A stretch of 15,259 nt of DNA from JBFHRE01 sp041746105 (GCA_041746105.1 JBGTHP010000001.1:1-15259); one strand, 5' to 3'. Shown: positions 8,509-14,975, counted from the stretch's first letter. Notes: generated by a model from the sequence alone, not told the origin. Numbers and translations are program-made.

Positions 8509-8841
8509 GGTTTCGACACTCCGTCGTCGGAGCGGTTCGAGATGCCTCTGTGGGCGTGGGCAGTAGATGCCACACCGACGAGCACCGGGCGCAGAATGCG
8601 TCAGTCGCGAAGGGTGGTGGTCACGAGAGCGGTCGCTGTGCCGGGTTCGGAGACCGAGAGAGTCTGTTGCGGGGAGATCTTGGCGATGCTGTGCCCCTTT
8701 GGGAAACTCCGACTGCGGGCGTAGGAAGGTGGCTTCTAGTTGGTCGACCACGAAGAGGGCGGAGTCCGCTGGCCAGCGCTTGTGAAGCGTGCGATTCGGG
8801 CGGCCACGAGAGGGACCCATACCCAGGCATGCGACTCGAAC

Positions 8842-8885
8842 ACCCTGTCATCCGAGTGTCAGACACCCTGTCAGACGGATGTCAG
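8842..8885 (+). repeat. Helically phased TGTCA cluster with two ACCCTGTCA copies
   Basis: TGTCA begins at 8846, 8857, 8869 and 8880, giving intervals of 11, 12 and 11 bp, about one DNA turn each. Two of the copies are within full ACCCTGTCA elements (8842-8850 and 8865-8873) and three extend to TGTCAG. Such spacing places all sites on one DNA face and is typical of cooperative protein binding, as for recombination directionality factors, iteron-binding proteins or repressors. Confidence 0.55.
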
Positions 8886-9014
8886 TACCGTCTTCTGGCC
8901 AGCCGCGCACCCGCATCTGCCGTCCGCACGCCTGCCCCCTCCTGAAGACGAGGCGATGCCGCCCCGAGACCACCCCATCCAGCTACTTGGACTCGAGTGA
9001 CAGCGTTGCCGACA

Positions 9015-9030
9015 CCCTGCTGACAGGGTC
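9015..9030. promoter_or_regulatory. Palindromic candidate operator upstream of the excisionase gene
   Basis: ACCCTGCTGACAGGGT is a 6-4-6 palindrome ending 19 nt before the excisionase ATG. It contains an inverted copy of the ACCCTGTCA element (9021-9029), and another TGACA lies at 8998-9002, 23 bp (two turns) upstream. The sites fit autoregulation by the excisionase-like protein or another element-encoded regulator. Confidence 0.5.
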
Positions 9031-9048
9031 GTCGTCCACGATCCGGCT

Positions 9049-9246
9049 ATGAACGACCTCGACCGGCTCCTCAGCGTGGAGGACCTCGCCGCCTATCTCG
9101 ACATACCGGTCGCGACCATCTACGCCTGGAGGTACCGCCGCCAAGGTCCTCCCGGCTTTCGAGTCGGCCGCCACCTCCGGTTTCGACGCGAAGACGTTGA
9201 GCGGTGGATAAGCGAACGGCTACAGGCAACGGGCTTCGAGTGGTAG
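9049..9246 (+). CDS. Excisionase-like HTH DNA-binding protein
   Basis: This 65-residue protein is almost wholly one winged helix-turn-helix of the excisionase/HTH_17 type: LLSVEDLAAYLDIPVATIYAWRY, then the wing GPPGFRVGRHLRF and the terminal RREDVERWI helix. Proteins of this kind direct integrase toward excision and often repress their own operon. It lies 53 nt upstream of the integrase gene and probably forms an operon with it. The ATG at 9049 is the only sensible start, since it gives the whole domain; no strong ribosome site is seen. A role as a simple transcription regulator cannot be excluded. Confidence 0.85.
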   Translation: MNDLDRLLSVEDLAAYLDIPVATIYAWRYRRQGPPGFRVGRHLRFRREDVERWISERLQATGFEW

Positions 9247-9299
9247 GCGCGCGGTATCCGTATGCGCTTTGATTAGGTGGGAAGGAACAGGAGGATCGT

Positions 9300-10487
9300 A
9301 TGGCCCACATTCAGCACCGGGCCGGGCGTCGTCGCCCCTGGCTGGTGCGATATCGAGATCCGTCCGGGATGGAGCGTGCCAAGAGCTTCCTGCGCAAAGC
9401 TGACGCGCAGCGGTTCTCGATCACGGTGGAGGCCGACAAGCTGCAAGGCGGATGGATCGACCCACGTCTCTCGCGAACCACAATCAACGAGTGGGCCGAC
9501 CGCTGGCTGAGGACAAAGTCTCACCTCAAGCCGAAGACGCTCGCCGGTTACGAGTCGAACATCAATGCTCATGTGATCCCGGCCTTCGGCACCCATGAGC
9601 TGCGACATGTCGATCGGATGGGTGTGGAGGAGTGGGTGGCCAATCTCCAAGCAAGCGGCCTTGGACCCTCTGGCGTTCGTCAAGCCCGTCAGGTTCTCAA
9701 CAGCATGATGAAGCTCGCGATCGAGGCCGGCTACCTGGTTGTGAACCCGGTGTCCGCCGTCAAGATCGCCCGTCAATCGGAACCCGAGATGCTCTTCCTT
9801 GATGCTGAGGAGGTGGAGCGTCTCGCCTCCGCGATTCGGGAGCCGTACGCGACACTCGTGTATCTGCTGGCTTATGGGGGTCTCCGATGGGGAGAAGCCG
9901 CCGCGCTGCGCCGTAAGCGCTGCGATCTACTTCGATCCCGCGTTGAAGTAGCGGAATCGCTTGCTGAGGTGCGAGGTCACCTCCATTTCGGACCGACGAA
10001 GACGTACCGCTCACGGTTGGTCGTCGTGCCTGGCTTCCTTCGTGATCTCCTGGCCGAGCACCTCACCCGGCACGCTGACGACGATCCCAGCGCCCTTGTG
10101 TTCACTTCGCCTCAAGGTCAGCCGTTGCGCAACACCAACTTCCGTCGCCAGATCTGGTACCGAGCGGTGGCTGAGGCTGGCCTCCCTGATGGTCTCCGAA
10201 TCCATGACTTGCGGCACACCTGTGCGTCTCTCCTGATATCACAGGGTGCCCACCCCAAGGCCATCCAGACTGTCCTCGGCCACTCTTCGATCACTGTGAC
10301 GATGGATCGCTACGGTCATCTTTTTCCTTCAGACATGGAGGCGCTGGCGGCGGCGCTTGATGGCGTCAGGTCAGAGGCAATGGAACAATCCGGTTCCACA
10401 AGCAACAAGCGCGTAATCCACCTCCGGAACTCGCAGGAGGCTCAGGGCGCCAAAGCCAGATCGGGACCTCTTCAATCCGGGCTGTGA
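9300..10487 (+). CDS. Tyrosine-type site-specific integrase of the tRNA-Arg element
   Basis: This enzyme cuts and rejoins DNA at attachment sites to integrate or excise the element. The 395 residues show an N-terminal arm-binding region (about 1-60), a SAM-like core-binding domain (about 61-155, including LAGYESNINAHVIPAFG), and a catalytic domain with all expected residues: Arg196 (GGLRWGE), Lys234 (GPTKTYRSR), His302 and Arg305 (HDLRHT), His328 (LGHSS) and the nucleophile Tyr338 (MDRYGH). The ATG at 9300 has AGGAGG 5 nt upstream. It follows the excisionase gene and points toward the tRNA gene 345 bp away, the usual integrase-next-to-attachment-site layout. The ~30 residues after the core are low in complexity. 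It appears intact. Confidence 0.95.
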   Translation: MAHIQHRAGRRRPWLVRYRDPSGMERAKSFLRKADAQRFSITVEADKLQGGWIDPRLSRTTINEWADRWLRTKSHLKPKTLAGYESNINAHVIPAFGTHELRHVDRMGVEEWVANLQASGLGPSGVRQARQVLNSMMKLAIEAGYLVVNPVSAVKIARQSEPEMLFLDAEEVERLASAIREPYATLVYLLAYGGLRWGEAAALRRKRCDLLRSRVEVAESLAEVRGHLHFGPTKTYRSRLVVVPGFLRDLLAEHLTRHADDDPSALVFTSPQGQPLRNTNFRRQIWYRAVAEAGLPDGLRIHDLRHTCASLLISQGAHPKAIQTVLGHSSITVTMDRYGHLFPSDMEALAAALDGVRSEAMEQSGSTSNKRVIHLRNSQEAQGAKARSGPLQSGL

Positions 10488-10741
10488 GTCGGATCGAGGC
10501 GAGCGGTGACGCAATCGCTCCCAGCTGCCGTCGATGTCGAGGTCGAGGTCCTCTTCAGCAAGAATCCCCGCCGTCCGCTCCTCTCGCTCTCCTGAATCAG
10601 TGAACGCCACACCGAATAAGCGGAAGGCTGCCTCAATTCGGGCTTCGGTGTCCGGCCTGGCGACATGCCCTCCAGCGACCACCGGCGTGGTCGAACGGGC
10701 GAGGCAGCGTGTCGCTTCAATCGATGAAACGCCGGCCGCCG

Positions 10742-10770
10742 CGGACCAAATGCGGACCAAACACGGACCA
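10742..10770 (+). repeat. Three 11-bp-spaced CGGACCA repeats, candidate integrase arm sites
   Basis: CGGACCA begins at 10742, 10753 and 10764, exactly 11 bp apart. The first two units share the full 11-mer CGGACCAAATG/CGGACCAAACA except at the end. Direct repeats at helical spacing within 100 bp of a tRNA attachment site are the pattern of integrase arm-type binding sites. Confidence 0.6.
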
Positions 10771-10801
10771 GGCTCCAGCGGCCCGACCACCCGACAAGCG
10801 A

Positions 10802-10825
10802 AATCCCCTGCTATTGCAGGGGATT
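10802..10825 (-). terminator. Hairpin terminator just downstream of tRNA-Arg
   Basis: AATCCCCTGC and GCAGGGGATT form a perfect 10-bp stem with a TATT loop. On the minus strand it starts 6 nt past the tRNA 3' end and is followed by TTTCG, so it probably ends tRNA transcription. Because it lies on the element side of the attachment site, it may have been supplied by the element. Confidence 0.65.
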
Positions 10826-10831
10826 CGACGG

Positions 10832-10875
10832 CACGCCCGGAGGGACTTGAACCCCCAACCTCCTGATCCGTAGTC
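10832..10875. other. Probable chromosomal attachment site core (tRNA-Arg 3' half)
   Basis: Tyrosine-integrase elements usually recombine in the anticodon or T arm and bring a copy of the tRNA 3' end so that the gene stays whole. Integrase, arm-like repeats and tRNA 3' end lie here in that order. The duplicate end of the tRNA should lie left of this window; I see none inside. Exact crossover limits cannot be set without the other end. Confidence 0.5.
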
Positions 10876-10905
10876 AGACGCTCTATCCAATTGAGCTACG
10901 GGCGC
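10832..10905 (-). tRNA. tRNA-Arg (anticodon ACG)
   Basis: Read on the minus strand, the 74 nt fold as a full cloverleaf: acceptor GCGCCCG with CGGGCGT (a G.U pair at 1:72), D stem GCTC/GAGC, anticodon stem TCTGA/TCAGG with loop CTACGGA (anticodon ACG, arginine, decoding CGN codons), variable AGGTT, and T arm GGGGG-TTCAAGT-CCCTC. The 3' CCA is not encoded (CCG follows the discriminator G), as is common in actinobacteria. The integrase lies on its 3' side, the usual arrangement for a tRNA-integrated element. Confidence 0.95.
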
Positions 10906-10912
10906 ATGTTTT

Positions 10913-10933
10913 CCCTTGTGTTACAAGGGTTTT
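10913..10933 (+). terminator. Rho-independent terminator between tRNA and recombinase 2
   Basis: CCCTTGT and ACAAGGG form a 7-bp stem around GTT, followed by TTTT on the plus strand. It would stop read-through from the integrase before the next promoter. The loop is short and the T run only four long. Confidence 0.5.
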
Positions 10934-10956
10934 CGGCGATTCGGGTCGCTGTGTCC

Positions 10957-10986
10957 TTGCAGCATAACGCTCATACAGCGTATGAT
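10957..10986 (+). promoter_or_regulatory. Sigma-70-type promoter of recombinase 2, leaderless type
   Basis: TTGCAG (10957-10962) and TATGAT (10981-10986) are separated by 18 nt. The ATG at 10996 follows the -10 box by only 9 nt and has no ribosome site, so the transcript most likely begins at or within a few bases of the start codon, a common arrangement in actinobacteria. Confidence 0.6.
10971..10985. promoter_or_regulatory. Palindromic operator candidate over the -10 box
   Basis: TCATAC-AGC-GTATGA is a perfect 6-3-6 inverted repeat covering the spacer end and the -10 hexamer. A protein bound here would block polymerase, so recombinase 2 is likely repressed under some condition. The regulator is not identifiable in the window. 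Confidence 0.5.
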
Positions 10987-10995
10987 TCTGATTCC

Positions 10996-11928
10996 ATGAC
11001 AACTGCAGAACGCCGCACGGCCGATATGGTAGCCGGTGATTTACGGCACTTGCTACCGTCCTGGGAGCTCCACCTTCGGGCGCTCAACCGCTCGCCGAAG
11101 ACAATCACCACCTATCTCGAGGCCGCCTGCCAACTTGTCGACTTCCTGGCCAACCGGGGCATGCCCACCCAGGCAGCGTCGATTCACCGAGAGCATGTCG
11201 AGACGTTCCTCGTCCACCTGCAACAGACTCGCTCGGCCTCGACCGCCGCCAACCGCTACCGCAGCCTGCGCCAACTCTTCCGCTGGCTGGAAGAGGACGG
11301 CGAGACCCCCTCATCGCCCATGGCCCGAATGCGCCCGCCCAGCGTTGAGGAGAAGGCCGTTCCCGTAATCCCTGACGACGACCTGCGGACACTTATCCGG
11401 GCCTGCCAGGGCCAAGGCTTCGAGACCCGCCGAGACACCGCCCTCATCCTTGTCTTTCTGGACACCGGGGCCCGGCTATCCGAGGTAGCCGACCTCCAGC
11501 TCGAAAACCTTGATCTGTACCGGTCAGCGACTCTCTTGGTACGAGGCAAGGGCAGCAGAGAGCGCGTCCTCAAAGTGGGACCCAAGACCTCAAAGGCCCT
11601 AGACCGCTACCTTCGCGTGAGAGACCGACACCCCGAGACCGACAGCCGGTGGCTGTGGCTCGGCAAGCAAGGTCGACTGACCGGATCGGGCATAGCCCAG
11701 ATGCTCCGACGCCGCTGTGCCCAGGCCGGGATCGGCACGATCAACCCCCACCAATTCCGGCACACGTTCTCCCGCAACTGGCTGGCGGCTGGCGGTGGGG
11801 AACAGGATCTCATGGTGCTCACCGGCTGGAAAAGCCGTGAGATGCTCGCCCGCTACGGAGCCTCCGCAGCGGCCGAACGGGCCAGGGACGCACACCGGTG
11901 GCTCTCCCCGGTAGAGCGGCTGCTGTAG
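10996..11928 (+). CDS. XerC/XerD-like tyrosine recombinase
   Basis: This 310-residue recombinase is distinct from the tRNA integrase. It has the XerC/D layout: core-binding domain (about 20-105, LRALNRSPKTITTYLEAA and the LFRWLEEDGE end), then the catalytic domain with Arg160 (DTGARLSEV), Lys185 (RGKGSRER), His252 and Arg255 (PHQFRHTF), Trp278 in place of the second histidine (TGWKS, as seen in some family members) and Tyr287 (LARYG). The reading frame is open back to 10891, inside the tRNA, but ATG 10996 is chosen because the promoter lies just upstream and the homology begins after it. It reads away from the tRNA. It may belong to a second mobile element or resolve dimers; its target site is unknown. 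Confidence 0.92.
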   Translation: MTTAERRTADMVAGDLRHLLPSWELHLRALNRSPKTITTYLEAACQLVDFLANRGMPTQAASIHREHVETFLVHLQQTRSASTAANRYRSLRQLFRWLEEDGETPSSPMARMRPPSVEEKAVPVIPDDDLRTLIRACQGQGFETRRDTALILVFLDTGARLSEVADLQLENLDLYRSATLLVRGKGSRERVLKVGPKTSKALDRYLRVRDRHPETDSRWLWLGKQGRLTGSGIAQMLRRRCAQAGIGTINPHQFRHTFSRNWLAAGGGEQDLMVLTGWKSREMLARYGASAAAERARDAHRWLSPVERLL

Positions 11929-12121
11929 GCGCGGTTTGACCTCGAGTCGATCGTCCGAGAAGACGGTAGCGCAGAGGTCCGCCATCTGCCTGAAGTCAGC
12001 CCGAGAAGGGCAAACTCCCTGGTCAGAGACTTGGAGGGCCGCCTACCCCCCGATGCAGCTCATCTCACCGGGTGGCTGGCGTCGTTTCGCGTCGTCGCTG
12101 GAAACATGCGCTGACCTGCGG

Positions 12122-12140
12122 AAACGCGAGTTACGCGTTT
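12122..12140. repeat. Inverted repeat 1 of an evenly spaced trio
   Basis: AAACGCG and CGCGTTT flank AGTTA, a perfect 7-bp stem centred at 12131. It has no T run, so a terminator is unlikely. Confidence 0.6.
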
Positions 12141-12179
12141 GTCATCACCATTGGTTCTCTGGCGTGCTTTTCCGTCCTC

Positions 12180-12196
12180 CCGCGGTATATCCGCGG
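12180..12196. repeat. Inverted repeat 2 of an evenly spaced trio
   Basis: CCGCGG-TATAT-CCGCGG, centred at 12188, exactly 57 bp after the first. The AT-only loop between GC-only arms is unusual for this DNA. Confidence 0.6.
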
Positions 12197-12233
12197 AACG
12201 CGAGGAACGGCTGTCTTGCTGACGAGGAGCTGC

Positions 12234-12256
12234 GAGGGCCTGGCCCGCAGGCCCTC
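12234..12256. repeat. Inverted repeat 3 of an evenly spaced trio
   Basis: GAGGGCCTG and CAGGCCCTC form a perfect 9-bp stem around GCCCG, centred at 12245, again 57 bp on. There is no T tract on either strand, so it is not a standard terminator, although a plain stable hairpin could still pause transcription. Confidence 0.6.
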
Positions 12257-12900
12257 TCGGATCGCGGCCCCCGCCACGCACGGTGTCAACCCAATATCTG
12301 GGATCACATCCATAATGCCGGTTAGCCCGCTTCCAAACGTGCGCGCTACTGCACTGCAAGGTGAATAATCTGGGCGGCCCGGGGCGTAGGAGTTCAGTAG
12401 CGGAGTCCGCAGACCCGGTGCGGCCCCTTGGTTGAGCGTTGACCCTACCGTTCGAGGAACCGCGCATCGCGGATCCGACGCTCAGCAAGTCGGCGGCGAC
12501 GTCTCCGGTTGGGGTGGGGCCAGTCGCCAGAACCGCTGGCAATGGCGTACGGTTGGGGGGCGTTCGTATCAGGGGGGCTGTCGGTGCTCTGATTGATCAG
12601 GCCCCGGAACAACGAAGGGAGAAGCATGTCGCTCGTCATCACCGACATCGATCGCCGATGGAAGCACGGAACGGTTCCGTATGAGATCGACTCGAACGAC
12701 TTCCCCCTGGGAGTCCCGAGCGGCAGGCCATCGACGATGCGATCGCCGACTGGAACAACCGGGGCATCGTGACACTTCGGCCCCGCGCGGGAGACTCCGA
12801 CTTCGTGCGGTTCCGTGAGTCGCAGTCGGCATGCAGCAGCGCCGTCGGCCGCCAGGGCGGAGCCCAGGACGTGTTGTGCGATCTCGGTGGCAGCGCCGAG

Positions 12901-13713
12901 ACGAAGATCCCGAATCAGTCGTCGAAGACGGCGCCGGCCGCGGCGGTGTCTGGCGGACTGATCCACATGATGCATCTGGGGAGCTCGTCGAACAACATCT
13001 GGTACTCCACGTTCAACGGTCTTCGCTGGACCGACAATGTGCGCATTCCCAACCAGAAGAGCAAAGCGACACCGGCGCTCGCCGAGTTCCAGGGGACCGT
13101 GCACATGGTGCATCTCGGCAACAGCTCGAATGATCTGTGGTATTCGTTCCTCGGACCGAACGGGTGGACGACGAATGTGCGGATTCCGAATCAGAAGAGC
13201 AAGGCACCACCGGCCCTCGTGTCGTATCAGGGCCGATTGCACATGGTGCATCTCGGCAACTCGTCGAACGACGCCTGGTACTCGACGTTCGACGGCTCGA
13301 CCTGGACCGACAACGTGCGCATCCCGAATCAGAGCAGCAAGGCAGCGCCGGCGCTGGCGGCGACGAGTGGATTGCTCCACATGGTGCATCTCGGATCGTC
13401 GTCGAACGATCTGTGGCACTCGACGCTGTCGAGCGTGTCGTGGACTCCAAACGTACGCATCCCCAACCAGTCGTCGAAGGCGTCGCCGGGGATGGCGGCG
13501 CTCAACGACGATGTGCACATGCTTCACCTCGGGAACAGCTCGAACTCGATCTGGCATTCGGTTCACGACGGCTCGTGGAGCCCCAACAGCAAGCTGCCGG
13601 GGGAGAAAAGTCAGGCGTCACCGGCCGTGGTTGCGTATGGCGGGCGGATCCAAATCATCCACCTCGGGGACAGCTCGAAGGACCTGTGGCACTCGCGGCT
13701 CGACTCCGGGGCG
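12901..13713 (+). repeat. First block of six ~46-residue repeats, inside the catalytic domain
   Basis: Units begin at 12901, 13039, 13177, 13315, 13453 and 13588: four intervals of 138 nt and one of 135. Each encodes a pattern like VRIPNQSSKAAPALA..GLLHMVHLGSSSNDLWHST..G..W. The alternating hydrophobic strands with a tryptophan at the end suggest beta-propeller blades, similar in style to lectin-like propellers of actinobacterial secreted proteins. Six units would make one closed propeller. The block sits between GGAQDV and the zinc motif of the peptidase. Confidence 0.85.
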
Positions 13714-14052
13714 TCCGGGTTCGGGGTCGCGGCTGTCGTCCACGAGATCGGCCACGCCTTGGGGCTGAGCCACGAGCAGGCGAGGGAGGACCGCGGCCAA
13801 TTCGTGTCGGTCGAGTTCGACGAGATCGTCGGAGGGAAGGAGCACAACTTCGAACAGCTGACTGCCACGCCGACAGCGGACTGTACGACTACGAGTCTCT
13901 GATGCACTACGGGCCGATGGCGTTTTCGAAGGACGGCAACCCAACGATCACGCAGGGTCAGCGGGGCGTTCACCGACATCGGTACGGCGACCGGAATGTC
14001 GGCCGGCGATGTCGAGGGCGTGCGTGCGCTGTATCCGGTGTGGACGCCCAAC

Positions 14053-14880
14053 GTGACGATCCCCAATCAGTCGTCGAAGGCTGCTCCGGCGTTGGCGTCG
14101 TTCGGTGGGTTGCTACACATGGTGCATCTCGGTGATTCGAGCAACGTGATCTGGCATTCGATGTACGACGGCACGGCGTGGACCGCCAACGTGCCCGTGC
14201 CGAATCAGAAGAGCAAGGCGAGCCCGGCGTTGGCGTCCTTCGACGGGCTGTTGCACATGCTGCACGTCGGCGACAGCTCCAACGACATCTGGCATTCGAC
14301 GTGGGACGGCTCGGCGTGGTCACCTAACGTGCGTATCGACGGACAGAAGAGCAAGACGACGCCCGCGATGGCGGTGTTCCAGGGTCGGTTGCACATGGTG
14401 CATCAGGGCAACAGCTCGGACGATCTGTGGCACACGAGCTTCGACGGATCGTCGTGGACCACGAACACGCGGACGGCGCCACCACAGAAGAGCGGGAGTC
14501 GGGTGGCGCTTGCGGTAGGTAACGACCGGCTCCACATGGTGTATCGAGCCACGAACTCCACTCAGCTGTGGTACTCCACGTTCGACGGTGGTCGATGGAG
14601 CCAGGCTGTCCCGGTCATCGAACAGTCGAGCCAGGCGGCGCCGATGCTCGTGTTGTACGTCAACGGGCTGCACCTGCTCCACATCGGGGCGACGTCGGAG
14701 CGGATCTGGCACTCGATCAACGATGTCGGATTCCGACCCAACGTGCCAATCGACGATCAGTCGTCAAAGACGATTCCGGCGCTTGCGGTGTATGACCGTC
14801 ATCTCCACATGGTGCATCTCGGTGAGTCGTCGAACCGGCTGTGGCACAGCACGTACTTCCGTCGCGGAAACATCCGGTCC
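14053..14880 (+). repeat. Second block of six ~46-residue repeats, C-terminal
   Basis: Units begin at 14053, 14191, 14329, 14467, 14608 and 14743 (intervals 138, 138, 138, 141, 135 nt). The first two units are closest to block 1; the fourth to sixth are more diverged (QKSGSRVALAVGNDRLHMVYR, for example). The block follows ALYPVWTPN, the end of the catalytic domain. It likely forms a second six-bladed propeller. Confidence 0.85.
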
Positions 14881-14960
14881 CCTGTCGACCGCATTGACGT
14901 TCCCATCGACGTCGGTGGCATCACGTTGCGTTGAGGCCTCGGGTGATTGAGTGGCGCTGA

Positions 14961-14975
14961 GGCGTCAGTGACGCC
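14961..14975. repeat. Near-perfect palindrome after the astacin-type gene
   Basis: GGCGTCA-G-TGACGCC is a 7-1-7 inverted repeat 27 nt after the stop codon. The one-base centre and missing T run make a terminator unlikely; a dimeric protein site is more natural. It lies about 177 bp upstream of recombinase 3. Confidence 0.45.

Larger units (their letters stand above)
8364..9048. other. Gene-free 685-bp control region between relaxase and excisionase
   Basis: No reading frame here looks like a protein by composition or motif. The stretch lies between two divergent mobility genes and contains four copies of ACCCTGTCA, a helically phased TGTCA cluster, a palindrome next to the excisionase start, and a 6-4-6 inverted repeat at 8493-8508. 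MobF origins of transfer usually lie near their relaxase gene, so this is the best place in the window for oriT and for promoters of both genes. A nick site cannot be recognised by eye. Confidence 0.6.
10488..10831. other. Gene-free 344 bp between integrase and tRNA-Arg
   Basis: I see no convincing gene. A minus-strand frame (10790-10371) is open but overlaps the integrase end and has no motif I recognise. The stretch holds three phased CGGACCA repeats and a terminator hairpin, and probably forms the inner arm of the attachment site. Confidence 0.55.
11929..12625. other. 697-bp region without a convincing gene
   Basis: The frame of recombinase 2 stays open for about 60 codons after its stop (to about 12115) with protein-like composition but no start codon, so it may be a relic. 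From there to 12625 no frame looks coding. The notable content is three perfect inverted repeats with centres at 12131, 12188 and 12245. A CTGAT-TG-ATCAG palindrome lies at 12589-12600, and the ribosome site of the astacin-type gene at about 12614-12620. Confidence 0.5.
12626..14934 (+). pseudogene. Frameshifted astacin-type (M12A) metallopeptidase with two six-repeat propeller-like blocks
   Basis: The product would be a zinc endopeptidase related to astacins. Segment A (12626 to ~12710) begins MSLVITDIDRRW and reads GTVPYEIDSNDFPLG, the start of the catalytic domain. Segment B (~12719 to ~13870, another frame) continues ERQAIDDAIADWNNRG and GRQGGAQDVLCDLGG, then six repeats, then the zinc motif HEIGHALGLSHE (13741-13776) with QAREDR. 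Segment C (~13870 to ~13960, third frame) has the Met-turn region YDYESLMHYGPMAFSKDG. Segment D returns to the frame of B (GMSAGDVEGVRALYP) and six more repeats, ending at 14934. Without frame changes, translation stops at 12772 or 13902. ATG 12626 has AAGGGAG upstream. No signal peptide is visible, unusual for astacins. Breaks near CCCCC/GGG and GGGG runs could be mutations or sequencing indels. Confidence 0.8.

Noticed and set aside
8443..8945. Overlapping frames on both strands in the relaxase-excisionase gap
   Set aside because: Composition is low in typical hydrophobic pattern, there is no motif or ribosome site, and they run through the repeat cluster.
10371..10790. Minus-strand 139-codon frame between integrase and tRNA
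   Set aside because: Part of it looks protein-like (RPDTEARIEAAFRLFGVAF), but it overlaps the integrase by 117 nt, crosses the phased repeats and has no good ribosome site or known motif.
12234..12256. Rho-independent terminator after recombinase 2
   Set aside because: The stem is strong, but it lies 300 bp past the stop and lacks a T tract on both strands.
12060..12542. Minus-strand 160-codon frame
   Set aside because: It is rich in Arg, Pro and Ser with no recognisable domain and runs through three hairpins.
12700..12720. Programmed frameshift in the astacin-type gene
   Set aside because: CCCCC is present, but there is no typical slippery heptamer with a downstream structure, and three separate shifts would be required.
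12445..13566. Long minus-strand frame (373 codons) opposite the repeats
   Set aside because: Its repetitive Arg/His-rich sequence is the antisense of the 138-nt repeats; the plus strand shows clear peptidase homology.
12901..14880. CRISPR array or satellite DNA
   Set aside because: The period is 138 nt, it is translated in frame, and units vary by codon-like changes; there are no short repeats with unique spacers.
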